A DNA stretch of 14,141 nt from VBDM01 sp035317085 (GTDB lineage Bacteria > Pseudomonadota > Gammaproteobacteria > Burkholderiales > SG8-39), in assembly GCA_035317085.1 (NCBI GenBank), contig DATHHS010000200.1, positions 1 to 14,141 on the forward strand. The letters run 5' to 3'. Positions 1-6,303 of the stretch are shown piece after piece. The first letter of the stretch is position 1. Each line of letters opens with the position of its first letter. Position numbers and translations under genes: made by a program. The notes under the pieces are model-generated. The model did no database searches. It was not told the origin of the DNA and was given only the letters and a program-made list of their open reading frames with translations.

Positions 1-185
1 ACGACCAGCGCGAGGATCAGCATTCCGATCGACTTGTGCCACACGAAAAGGTTGAGCTTGGTGGGCGACAGATGCCAGCCCGCCGCCGTCAGCCCGAGCG
101 CGATCTGCGAGAGGATCAGCGCCGCGATGAGCCAGTGAAAAACCTTGGCCGGCGCTCCCCAGGATTCGATGGTGTTCCTGAGCAT
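1..185 (-). CDS. Cytochrome b561 family protein, N-terminal part (cut by window edge)
   Basis: Reading the minus strand from an ATG at 185 gives 61 complete codons that run off the left edge. The visible protein begins MLRNTIESWGAPAKVFHWLI and continues with a hydrophobic helix (about residues 18-37), then a segment containing VWHKSIGM and the start of a second helix. Prokaryotic b561 proteins are small four-helix inner-membrane dihaem cytochromes that pass electrons between quinol and periplasmic or membrane partners. His17 (in FHWL) and His50 (in VWHKS) fall where the family places haem-ligating histidines. The gene diverges from the SMP-30 gene across about 54 bp, so the two probably have back-to-back promoters there. 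No strong ribosome-binding site is visible before the ATG. Family assignment is fairly secure from the motif pattern; the C-terminal half and remaining haem ligands lie outside the window. Confidence 0.8.
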   Translation of the reverse strand, partial: MLRNTIESWGAPAKVFHWLIAALILSQIALGLTAAGWHLSPTKLNLFVWHKSIGMLILALV

Positions 186-239
186 TCGCCGAATTCTTGC
201 ACATTTGGGTTATGCTTCGCCACCGCCGCGGAGAAATTC

Positions 240-1163
240 GTGTTCAATCCTTTCGAAAAGATCAAGCACATCGAGGCGCGGCCTTTCACGTCGCTGCCCG
301 CGAAATTCCGCAAGAAGCGCCGCAGCGCCTGGTCCGATCCCAACCGCGGCGGAGCGCAGGTGGACAGCTTCCTCGAAGGACCGTCCTTCGACCGCGAGGG
401 AAACCTGTGGTGCGTGGACATTCCCTTCGGGCGCATTTTCCGCATCGACCCGAAAGGCGAGTGGGAGCTCGCCCTGCAGTACGACGGCTGGCCGAACGGC
501 CTCAAGATCCACAAGAGCGGCTGGATTTTCATCGCCGACTACAAGCGCGGGCTGATGCTGTTCGACCCGAAGACCGGGAAAATCGAGACCTATCTCGCCA
601 CCGCCTTCAGCGAGGGCTTCAAGGGACTGAACGACCTGCATTTCGCCGACAACGGCGATCTGTATTTCACCGACCAGGGACAGACCGGCATCGCCGATCC
701 GAGCGGGCGCGTGTATCGCCTGCGCGCGAGCGGCGAGCTGCAGCGCCTGGTGGACAACGCGCCCTCCCCCAACGGCATCACGCTCAACCCCGCCAATACG
801 CACGTGTACGTCGCGGTCACCCGCTCGCAGCAGATCTGGCGGCTGCCGCTCATGGAAGGCGGCACGCTCTCCAAGACCGGCGTCGCGATCCAGCTCTCGG
901 GAGGGCACGCGGGCCCCGACGGCATCGAGGCCGACGAGGAAGGCGGCCTCGCGGTGTGCCACCTCGGCGTGGGGATCTGGCGTTTCGACTCGAACTGCCT
1001 GCCGACCCACCTCGTTCACGGAGGAAAGCATCACCGCCTCCTGACCAACGTCGCCTACGGCGGACCGAAACGCAGCACGCTCCACATCACCGATTCGCTG
1101 AACGGCGAGATCCTCACCGCCGAGATGCCGGTGCCGGGAAAGAAAATGTTCGCGCATCGATGA
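240..1163 (+). CDS. SMP-30/gluconolactonase/LRE family protein
   Basis: This encodes a 307-residue six-bladed beta-propeller of the SMP-30/gluconolactonase family, whose members are divalent-metal-dependent lactonases hydrolysing sugar or other lactones. The metal-ligand signature residues are visible: Glu46 (FLEGPSFD), Asn131 (GLNDLHF), Asn177 (SPNGIT) and Asp226 (GPDGIEAD). Blade repeats with D.xGxLW or D.xGxLY patterns recur (LWCVDIPFGRIFRID, LYFTDQG). I chose the GTG at 240 because GGAG lies 6 nt before it at 230-233 and family homology begins about there; the frame stays open further upstream but that stretch is antisense to the b561 gene. There is no signal peptide, so the enzyme is probably cytoplasmic. 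A Bug receptor gene follows 137 bp later on the same strand, suggesting a link to uptake of an organic acid or lactone. The actual substrate is unknown. Confidence 0.88.
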   Translation: MFNPFEKIKHIEARPFTSLPAKFRKKRRSAWSDPNRGGAQVDSFLEGPSFDREGNLWCVDIPFGRIFRIDPKGEWELALQYDGWPNGLKIHKSGWIFIADYKRGLMLFDPKTGKIETYLATAFSEGFKGLNDLHFADNGDLYFTDQGQTGIADPSGRVYRLRASGELQRLVDNAPSPNGITLNPANTHVYVAVTRSQQIWRLPLMEGGTLSKTGVAIQLSGGHAGPDGIEADEEGGLAVCHLGVGIWRFDSNCLPTHLVHGGKHHRLLTNVAYGGPKRSTLHITDSLNGEILTAEMPVPGKKMFAHR

Positions 1164-1175
1164 CCAATGCCGTTG

Positions 1176-1222
1176 TGACCAATGTCGTCATTCCCGCGAT
1201 TACTAACGCCGTCATTCCCGCG
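1176..1222 (+). repeat. Tandem partial copies of a REP half-site
   Basis: Two near-identical heads of the palindromic repeat occur 25 bp apart: AATGTCGTCATTCCCGCG (1181-1198) and AACGCCGTCATTCCCGCG (1205-1222), differing at two positions. A shorter echo, TGACCAATG, also occurs twice (1161-1169 and 1176-1184). Only the second copy continues into a complete palindrome. This looks like local slippage or repeated partial insertion at the head of the REPIN-like element that follows. Confidence 0.6.
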
Positions 1223-1284
1223 CAAGCGGGAATCCAGAGGCGTTTCCTGAAAGTCGCTGGATCCCCGCTTCCGCGGGGACGACG
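1210..1284 (+). repeat. REPIN-like pair of inverted REP palindromes
   Basis: Two 28-bp palindromic units face each other around a 19-bp spacer. The left unit (1210-1237) contains the perfect palindrome-like core ATTCCCGCGCAAGCGGGAAT (1214-1233); the right unit (1257-1284) contains CCCCGC-TTCC-GCGGGG. The reverse complement of the right unit matches the left unit at nearly all positions, ending in the shared ATCCAG. This is the arrangement of a REPIN (two inverted REPs), a non-autonomous element mobilised by REP-associated tyrosine transposases in other bacteria; it also resembles the neisserial dRS3 type ATTCCC-N8-GGGAAT. No transposase is in the window. It lies between the SMP-30 and Bug receptor genes and could form strong RNA hairpins that attenuate or stabilise the transcript. 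Confidence 0.8.
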
Positions 1285-1300
1285 TGAACGGAGGTTTGTC

Positions 1301-2272
1301 ATGAGACTGTCGCGTTTGATGTTCGCTCTTTGCTTCACCGCTTTCGCCTTCGCTCTGCCGGTGTCGGCGCAGTCGCCATATCCGAGCCGGCCGGTGCGCG
1401 TGCTCGACGGCTACGCGGCCGGAAGCACGACCGATCTTATCGGCCGGCTCATGGCCGGACGCCTGAGCGAGTACTGGAAGCAGCCCGTATTCGTCGAGAC
1501 TCGCGCCGGCGCGGCGGGCAATCTCGCCGCCGATTCGACCGCCAAGGCGCAAGGCGACGGCTACACCCTGCTCTTCGCCCAGAACGGCCTCGCGATCAGC
1601 GCCGCCGCGCTCGCCGATCTGCCTTACAAGGCGGAACGCGATCTCATGCCGCTCGTGCCGGTATCGGCGACGCCGCACATCCTGATCGTCGACCCCGAGT
1701 TTCCGGGGAAGACCGTCCAGGATCTCATCGCGCTCGCGAAGAAGGAACCCGGCAGGCTCACCTTCGCTTCGTCGGGAGTCGGCAACTCCGACCATCTCGC
1801 CGGCGAGCTGTTCAACATGATGGCCGGCATCACGGCCATTCACGTTCCCTACAAGGGCGGCGCGCCGGCGGCCACCGACCTCATGGCGGGGCGCATCACC
1901 TACTATTTCGCCGGCATGCCGGTGGGCCTGCCTCTGGCGAAATCCGGCCGCGCCCGTGCTCTCGGAGTGACCAGCAAGCAGCGCTACGTCGGCGCGCCCG
2001 ACATCCCCACCATCGCCGAGCAGGGATTGCCGCAATTCGAAGCCACGCTGTGGCAGGGATTCTTCGCCCCCGCGACCATCGATCCGGCGCTCGCCGCGCG
2101 CATCTCGCGCGACATCGAAACCGTGCTCAAGCAACCCGAGACGCGCGAGAAAATGGAAAAGGTCGGCGCAGTGCCGTTCGAGGACAACCAGGACAATTTC
2201 AGGAAATTCTTCCACGCCGACATCGAGAAGTGGAGGAACCTGGTGAAGAGCACCAACCTGAAGCTCGAATAA
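1301..2272 (+). CDS. Bug/TctC family periplasmic solute-binding receptor
   Basis: This is a 323-residue extracytoplasmic receptor of the Bug (Bordetella uptake gene)/TctC family, the substrate-capturing subunit of tripartite tricarboxylate transporters; family ligands include carboxylates, amides and aromatic acids. An N-terminal signal peptide (MRLSRLMFALCFTAF..., likely cleaved after VSA, residue 23) is followed by PSRPVRVLDGYAAGSTTDLIGR, the usual ligand-loop start, with Asp45 in the place of the conserved Asp. Other family marks are TRAGAAGNLAAD, PYKGGAPAATDLMAGRI and DIPTIAEQGLPQFE. The loop reads GYAAGSTTD where PGGPTD-like sequences are common, so ligand contacts may differ. The ATG at 1301 is preceded by GGAGG (1290-1294) at 6-nt spacing, and the upstream open frame is just the REP region. 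No TctA/TctB genes accompany it, as is usual for orphan Bug receptors. Confidence 0.93.
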   Translation: MRLSRLMFALCFTAFAFALPVSAQSPYPSRPVRVLDGYAAGSTTDLIGRLMAGRLSEYWKQPVFVETRAGAAGNLAADSTAKAQGDGYTLLFAQNGLAISAAALADLPYKAERDLMPLVPVSATPHILIVDPEFPGKTVQDLIALAKKEPGRLTFASSGVGNSDHLAGELFNMMAGITAIHVPYKGGAPAATDLMAGRITYYFAGMPVGLPLAKSGRARALGVTSKQRYVGAPDIPTIAEQGLPQFEATLWQGFFAPATIDPALAARISRDIETVLKQPETREKMEKVGAVPFEDNQDNFRKFFHADIEKWRNLVKSTNLKLE

Positions 2273-2290
2273 GCGGCCCATTGCCCGCTC

Positions 2291-2680
2291 ATGAACTCAC
2301 GGTTGACTTACAAAGGTTCTTGTCACTGCGGTCGAGTCTCGTTCGAGCTCGACGCAAAGCTTGACTACGTCATGGAGTGCAGTTGCTCGCTGTGCCGTCG
2401 AGTCGGAGCCTTGTGGCACGGCGCGTCAGACTCAAGCCTTCGCATCACCGCTGGAGAGAGTGAGCTGACGCTGTACCAGTTCAACACAATGACTGCCAAG
2501 CACTACTATTGCCGGCACTGTGGTGTCCATCCCTTCTCTCGGCCGCGTCTCGATCCAACCAGGTGGGCGGTCAATGTGCGGTGCATCGAAGCAGTGGATC
2601 CGTCGTCTCTTCCCCTGAGGCGCTTTGACGGTGCGAACTGGGAGCAAGCCGCAAAGGCACTGTATGCGCAGCGCAGGTGA
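2291..2680 (+). CDS. GFA (CENP-V/GFA) zinc-domain protein
   Basis: This 129-residue protein matches the glutathione-dependent formaldehyde-activating (Gfa/CENP-V) fold. The full cysteine set is present: Cys11 and Cys13 (SCHCG), Cys30, Cys32 and Cys35 (ECSCSLCRR), and Cys74 and Cys77 (YCRHCGVHPF). In characterised members these bind one structural and one catalytic zinc. True Gfa joins glutathione and formaldehyde, but most small members have unproven functions and I do not assign that reaction. The start at 2291 has a weak upstream ribosome site. Codon usage and composition are visibly less GC-rich than the flanking genes, suggesting horizontal arrival. The gene stops 9 nt before the attC-like site at 2690-2779 in the orientation expected of an integron cassette gene. 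Confidence 0.85.
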   Translation: MNSRLTYKGSCHCGRVSFELDAKLDYVMECSCSLCRRVGALWHGASDSSLRITAGESELTLYQFNTMTAKHYYCRHCGVHPFSRPRLDPTRWAVNVRCIEAVDPSSLPLRRFDGANWEQAAKALYAQRR

Positions 2681-2689
2681 CTGGCCGCG

Positions 2690-2779
2690 GCCTAACCCTT
2701 CGTTGCACCCGACGCGCGTGAAGCATCGCGCCTTGACTGACAATCGCAGTCGCGTGCTCGGTGAGCATGGACGTTGGGC
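2690..2779 (+). other. Candidate integron attC (59-base element) recombination site
   Basis: A 90-bp imperfect palindrome lies between two small genes. Its left end is GCCTAAC (2690-2696), fitting the R'' consensus RYYYAAC, and its right end is GTTGGGC (2773-2779), fitting the R' consensus GTTRRRY. The outer arms pair further: GCGGCCTAAC against GTTGGGCCGC with a single G/T wobble. Inside, CACC (2706-2709) with L''-like GTTGCACC pairs imperfectly with GGTGAGC (2760-2766), as expected of inner arms with extrahelical bases, and GACTG...CAGTC can form the terminal hairpin. Size falls in the usual attC range. Placement 9 nt after a stop codon and 21 nt before the next gene's ATG matches cassette architecture. 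The exchange point would be G2773/T2774. No integrase gene or attI is visible, so this would be an integrase-less cassette site. Confidence 0.75.
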
Positions 2780-2800
2780 CGCTCGGGCCAAGGAGAGATT

Positions 2801-3316
2801 ATGCCTCGTTATGTTGCATTCCTTCGTGGCGTAAGCCCGATGAATGCAAAGATGGCGGAGCTGAAGCGCTCCTTCGAAGACGCTGGCGTTACGGACGTCA
2901 AGACGGTGCTCTCGAGTGGCAATGTCGTGTTCAGCGCACGCGCCAAATCTGAAACCGCGCTCGCACGCCAAGCCGAAGCCGCGATGACGAAGCACTTTGG
3001 CCGTACCTTTTACACAATCGTGCGTCCGGCAAGTGTCTTGCGCGATTTGATCGAGGCCGACCCCTACGCCAGCTTCCGCCTGCCAGCGAACGCAAAGCGA
3101 GTCGTTACGTTCCTGCGTGAACCCAGCAAAGCGGAGCTTTCGCTGCCGCTCGTGACCGACGGCGTGCGCATCCTCGCCATGAATGGACGCGAGATCTTTA
3201 CCGCTTACGTCCCGAACCCGCGCGGACCCGTATTCATGACGCTGATCGAGAAGACTTTCGGCACCAACGTGACTACTCGCACATGGGATACCGTAAAGAA
3301 ATGTGCTGCCGCATAG
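2801..3316 (+). CDS. DUF1697 family protein
   Basis: This encodes a 171-residue protein with the DUF1697 signature: the start MPRYVAFLRGV, then KMAELKRSFEDAGVTDVKTV and LSSGNVVFSA, and a C-terminal GTNVTTRTWDTVKK. The family is widespread and its biochemical role is unknown, so I give none. The ATG at 2801 is preceded by AAGGAGAG (about 2790-2797); an upstream in-frame ATG at 2774 lies inside the attC right arm and is less likely. The loop after FLRG is shorter than in many members, which usually have a glycine-rich INVGG segment there. Composition is lower in GC than the surrounding core genes, as for the GFA gene. If the preceding attC is genuine, this gene is the content of a second cassette starting TTGGGC at 2774. 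Confidence 0.85.
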   Translation: MPRYVAFLRGVSPMNAKMAELKRSFEDAGVTDVKTVLSSGNVVFSARAKSETALARQAEAAMTKHFGRTFYTIVRPASVLRDLIEADPYASFRLPANAKRVVTFLREPSKAELSLPLVTDGVRILAMNGREIFTAYVPNPRGPVFMTLIEKTFGTNVTTRTWDTVKKCAAA

Positions 3317-3392
3317 GCGCAGCGGCCCACCGGCGGTTCCTTACATGGCTATCCTCCAAACGAAATATATCTGGAACTTCTAGGATGAGAAC

Positions 3393-3812
3393 ATGAAAAA
3401 ATCGGGCGCGAGCCAGGGCCAGTCGGCATCGGAGCTCATCTCGAAAAGAATCGCCGAGCTCGGGGACTGGCGCGGGGAAACCCTTGGCAGAATGCGCAAG
3501 CTCATCAAGGCAGCGGACCCGGACGTCGTCGAGGAATGGAAGTGGATGGGCACTCCGGTCTGGTCGCACGACGGAATAATCTGCACGGGCGAATCCTACA
3601 AGATGGTCGTGAAGCTTACCTTCGCCAAGGGCGCGTCTCTGAAGGATCCGGCCCGTCTCTTCAACTCGAGTCTCGACGGAAACGTACGCCGCGCGATCGA
3701 CATCCACGAAGGAGAAGAAGTTGACGAGTCCGCCTTCAAGGCGCTCGTTCGCCAGGCGGTCGCCCTCAACAGTTCCGGCAAGTCGAAACCTTCGAAGAAA
3801 GCGAAGTCCTGA
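3393..3812 (+). CDS. DUF1801 family protein
   Basis: This 139-residue protein carries the DUF1801 (YdhG-like) core: SASELISKRIAELGDWR, then VVEEWKWMGTPVWSHDG, ICTGESYKMVVKLTFAKGA and the closing FNSSLDGNVRRAIDIHEGE. The fold is an alpha/beta sandwich related to frataxin-like proteins; its role is not established. The tail is lysine and serine rich (SSGKSKPSKKAKS), probably disordered. The ATG at 3393 has an AGGATGAG element a few bases upstream. The gene sits alone, 76 bp after the DUF1697 gene and converging on the MocR regulator gene. It could belong to the same imported segment, but its composition is closer to the core genes. Confidence 0.85.
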   Translation: MKKSGASQGQSASELISKRIAELGDWRGETLGRMRKLIKAADPDVVEEWKWMGTPVWSHDGIICTGESYKMVVKLTFAKGASLKDPARLFNSSLDGNVRRAIDIHEGEEVDESAFKALVRQAVALNSSGKSKPSKKAKS

Positions 3813-3814
3813 GG

Positions 3815-3856
3815 GCTTCCGCCACTGAACAGGTCCGGAATCGGAGTGGCGGAGGC
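3815..3856. terminator. Hairpin between convergent genes, possible bidirectional terminator
   Basis: GCTTCCGCCACT (3815-3826) pairs with AGTGGCGGAGGC (3845-3856), a 12-bp stem with a single mismatch, around an 18-nt loop that holds TCCGGA. It fills the short gap between the DUF1801 stop (3812) and the MocR stop codon, which it just touches. No clear T-tract follows on either strand, so Rho-independent function is uncertain. Confidence 0.5.
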
Positions 3857-5310
3857 TACATGAGCTCCGCAAGCCTGCGGATTCCAGTCCGGATTTCCGC
3901 TTCCGTCAGGGAGGCATAGCCGAAAAGAAGACCGGAGCGGGCGGGCGGGCTCGCGTAATACGGGCTGATCGGGTAGAGGCCGACGCCGGCCTGCGCGGCA
4001 CGCGCGATCAGCGCTTCCAGGTGCCGCGGCCGGACATCGTTCAGCCAGACCAGCAGGTGAACACCGGTGTTTTCGCCGGCGACTTCGATGCGCTCACCGA
4101 ACTCCTTTCCGAGCGCCCCAATCAGGGCGCGCCGGCGCGCCGCATTGCGGTTGCCCGCGCGGCGCAGGTAGCGCTCGAACTGGCCGCTGGCAATGAATTC
4201 CGCCAGTGCCTCCTGAGGAAGCATGGTGGAGAACCGGTCCGATATCCACTTCGCCGCGAGGAACGGCCGCACCAGCGGTCGGGGCAGCACGAGGTAGGCC
4301 AGACGCAGCGCCGGAAACAGGGTCTTGGAGAAGGTGCCGATGTAGATCACCCGGCCATTGCGGTCGAGCGCCTGCAATGCCTCCAGCGGGCTGCCTTCAT
4401 AGCGAAATTCGCTGATGTAGTCGTCCTCGACGATCCAGGCGTCGGTGCGCGACGCCCAATCCAGAAGCGCCATGCGCCGTTCGAGCGGCATGATGACCCC
4501 GGTCGGAAACTGATGACAGGGCGTGACGTAGACCAGCCGCGCGCGCGCGCGGGAGGACGGGAGCTTCGCGGTATTCAAGCCCTGCCTATCCGTCGCGATC
4601 CGGATAATCCGCGCTCCGACGGCTTCGAAAGAAAGCGTCGCGCCGGGGTAGTGAGGTTCCTCCACGATCGCCGCGTTGCCGGGATCAAGCAGGACGCGGG
4701 CGGCAAGATCGATGCCCTGCTGCGAGCCGTTGACAATGACGACCTGAGCGGCATCGCATGACAGGCCGCGCGCCCGTTTCAGGTATTCGGCCAATGCTTC
4801 ACGCAGCGGTCCATGGCCGGCCGGGGACGCATAGCCCAGGGCGTCTCGCCCGGTTCTTCTGGCGCGCGACGCGAGCAGGCGCCGCCAGATCTCGCGGGGA
4901 AACTCGTCTACGGCGGGGCGGCCGTAGCGAAAGTCGTAGCGCAGTCCCGGGCGGCTCGCGTAGGAAGCCGACGGCGGCATCGCGGGGTTCTGCGTGAGGC
5001 GCTGCGCGTAAGCCGAGACCCTTGCGCGGGCCGTGGCGGGAAGGTTCGGCAGCGCAGCCGGCGGACGGGGAAGCACGACGCCGGCAACCAGGGTAGTCGA
5101 GCGGTCCCGGCTGACGACATAGCCTTCGGCCAGGAGTTGCTCATAGGCCAGCATCACCGTATTCCTGGAGACTCCGAGATCGGCGGCAAGCGCCCGCGTC
5201 GATGGCAGGCGTGCAGCCGGAGCGAATCTGCCCTCGCGGATGCCGGACTTGAGTGCGCCATAGATGCGGCGGTACAGGGGGCCACTCGCTCCACGCAGGT
5301 TCAGAAGCAT
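3856..5310 (-). CDS. MocR/GntR-family transcriptional regulator with aminotransferase-like domain (PdxR-like)
   Basis: This is a 484-residue MocR-subfamily regulator of normal length. Residues 10-76 form a GntR-type winged helix (PLYRRIYGALKSGI, RLPSTRALAADLGVSRNTV, LLAEGYVVSR). From about residue 120 it has a fold-type I aminotransferase-like domain: NGSQQGIDLAARVLLDPG, IVEEPHYPGA, the pocket motif IVEDDYISEFRY (Asp296/Asp297, Tyr298), and the PLP-lysine motif GTFSKTLFPALRLAYLV with Lys329 and Arg336. Such proteins sense PLP or an amino-compound adduct and switch adjacent genes. The ATG at 5310 has GGAGAGAG just upstream on the minus strand. It is divergent from the NTF2-like pair, its most likely target by the usual MocR layout. 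The PLP lysine is present, so this is not a cofactor-less variant; the specific effector (PLP, GABA, taurine or other) cannot be read. Confidence 0.92.
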   Translation of the reverse strand: MLLNLRGASGPLYRRIYGALKSGIREGRFAPAARLPSTRALAADLGVSRNTVMLAYEQLLAEGYVVSRDRSTTLVAGVVLPRPPAALPNLPATARARVSAYAQRLTQNPAMPPSASYASRPGLRYDFRYGRPAVDEFPREIWRRLLASRARRTGRDALGYASPAGHGPLREALAEYLKRARGLSCDAAQVVIVNGSQQGIDLAARVLLDPGNAAIVEEPHYPGATLSFEAVGARIIRIATDRQGLNTAKLPSSRARARLVYVTPCHQFPTGVIMPLERRMALLDWASRTDAWIVEDDYISEFRYEGSPLEALQALDRNGRVIYIGTFSKTLFPALRLAYLVLPRPLVRPFLAAKWISDRFSTMLPQEALAEFIASGQFERYLRRAGNRNAARRRALIGALGKEFGERIEVAGENTGVHLLVWLNDVRPRHLEALIARAAQAGVGLYPISPYYASPPARSGLLFGYASLTEAEIRTGIRRLAELM

Positions 5311-5428
5311 GCACTCTCTCCGGCAAAATTATCTGGCATCAAAGAATACACAAAATCTGGCTCTTTTCATATGCCAGTGCAAGGACTAGCATTCTGGTCA
5401 TAGCGAGACAATCAAGGAGGCCGTCGTC
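5311..5428. promoter_or_regulatory. Divergent control region with repeated CTGGC motifs (candidate MocR operator)
   Basis: This AT-richer interval separates the MocR gene from the NTF2-like genes. CTGGCAT (5333-5339) is mirrored exactly by ATGCCAG (5371-5377); CTGGCTC (5357-5363) is a direct near-copy 24 bp from the first, and CTGGTCA (5394-5400) a weaker fourth. A possible sigma70 promoter for the rightward genes is TTTTCA (5364-5369), 17-bp spacer, TAGCAT (5387-5392), which would place ATGCCAG inside the spacer. MocR proteins typically bind paired direct repeats near such promoters, so regulator binding here is a reasonable inference. The downstream gene's ribosome site AAGGAGG is at 5414-5420. 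Confidence 0.5.
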
Positions 5429-5827
5429 ATGCAAAACGCCGCACTCAAGCAAGACAGGCAAGACAGCGCCAGGGCAAAAGATCGGCAAATCCTGGAAGAC
5501 CTCAATCGCAACTACCTGCGCTCCGCCGAACAATCGGATGTGCGCTGGTATGCCGAGAACCTGGCGGAGGACTTTCTCGGCAGCAATCCCGACGGCTCGA
5601 TCGTCGACCACGCGGGGTTCTTGCAGCGGATGGCCCGGCCCTATCAGGGCTCGAATCCCGAGGCCGTCGACGTGCGCATCCGGTTCTTCGGTGAGATCGC
5701 GCTCATCCATGCCGGATTCAAGTACCGGAAACCGGACGAGCAGATGGGGCTGGGCCGCTACACCGACGCCTATGCACGGCGCGAGGGCCGCTGGGTTTGC
5801 GTTTCCGCGCATTTCAACCGTTTCTGA
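5429..5827 (+). CDS. NTF2/SnoaL-like domain protein (first of tandem pair)
   Basis: This 132-residue protein has the look of an NTF2-like (DUF4440/SnoaL) alpha+beta cone: helix DRQILEDLNRNYLRSAEQSD, then WYAENLAEDFLGSNPDGSIVD and FLQRMARP, beta strands VDVRIRFFGEIALIHAGFKY and the closing GRYTDAYARREGRWVCVSAH. Family members range from small hydrolases and isomerases to non-enzymatic binding proteins, so no reaction is assigned. The ATG at 5429 has a near-perfect AAGGAGG 8 nt upstream. No signal peptide is present, so it is cytoplasmic. It is the first gene after the MocR-divergent control region and is probably MocR-regulated. The next gene is a clear paralogue. Confidence 0.82.
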   Translation: MQNAALKQDRQDSARAKDRQILEDLNRNYLRSAEQSDVRWYAENLAEDFLGSNPDGSIVDHAGFLQRMARPYQGSNPEAVDVRIRFFGEIALIHAGFKYRKPDEQMGLGRYTDAYARREGRWVCVSAHFNRF

Positions 5828-5841
5828 TGGAGGCCACGGCC

Positions 5842-6231
5842 ATGCAAAACGCCACGCGCAAGCAAGCCAATCCCGGCACCACCGATCTCGAGATATTGCA
5901 GGAACTCAACCAAGGCTTCATCCGCTCCGTCAGGATGTCGGATGTGGCCTGGTTCGACCGGAACCTGTCGGAGGATTTCCTCAACAGCAACGCCGACGGC
6001 ACGCTGGTCGACCGCGCGGCATTCCTGCGCCAGATTGCACCGCCGTGCCCGGTATCCGATTTCGGTGTCGAGGATGTGCGCATCAGAGTTCTCGGCGACG
6101 CGGCGATTGCTCACGGACGGACGACCTACACCAAGCCCGATGGCCAGGCCGCAGCCGGGCGCTACACCGATGTCTGGGTGCGCCAGGGCGGGCGCTGGGT
6201 CTGCGTGTCCGGCGACGTGACCCGGGGCTGA
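5842..6231 (+). CDS. NTF2/SnoaL-like domain protein (second of tandem pair)
   Basis: This 129-residue paralogue of the preceding gene shares the same opening MQNA, the SDV.W(F/Y)..NL.EDFL.SN.DG..VD core and the ending GRYTD...GGRWVCVS. It starts at the ATG at 5842, preceded by TGGAGG (5828-5833), 14 nt after the previous stop; an in-frame ATG 45 nt earlier overlaps the first gene and would add a stretch with no counterpart in the paralogue. The two were presumably produced by tandem duplication followed by clear divergence, and would be translated from one mRNA. They might form a heterodimer, since the fold usually dimerises; this is inference. Function is not known. Confidence 0.8.
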   Translation: MQNATRKQANPGTTDLEILQELNQGFIRSVRMSDVAWFDRNLSEDFLNSNADGTLVDRAAFLRQIAPPCPVSDFGVEDVRIRVLGDAAIAHGRTTYTKPDGQAAAGRYTDVWVRQGGRWVCVSGDVTRG

Positions 6232-6303
6232 GTCGCACCAAGGTTGTACCGATGTTACGTTTGCGCGTAAGACCGGAGGCCCTGCACGCCGGCTGACCTC
6301 CCG

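Noticed and set aside
36..239. Upstream extension of the SMP-30 frame
   Set aside because: The extension is antisense to the b561 gene and has no family similarity; GTG at 240 has a proper ribosome site.
1055..2281. Long antisense open frame opposite the Bug receptor gene
   Set aside because: High GC makes long shadow frames common; the predicted protein is arginine-rich and low-complexity, lacks a known fold pattern, and the plus strand has a signal peptide, ribosome site and clear family motifs.
3317..3392. A second complete attC after the DUF1697 gene
   Set aside because: A GCGGCCCACC that could be a decayed left end is present, but no GTTRRRY right end or pairing arms follow, so it is recorded only as a possible remnant.
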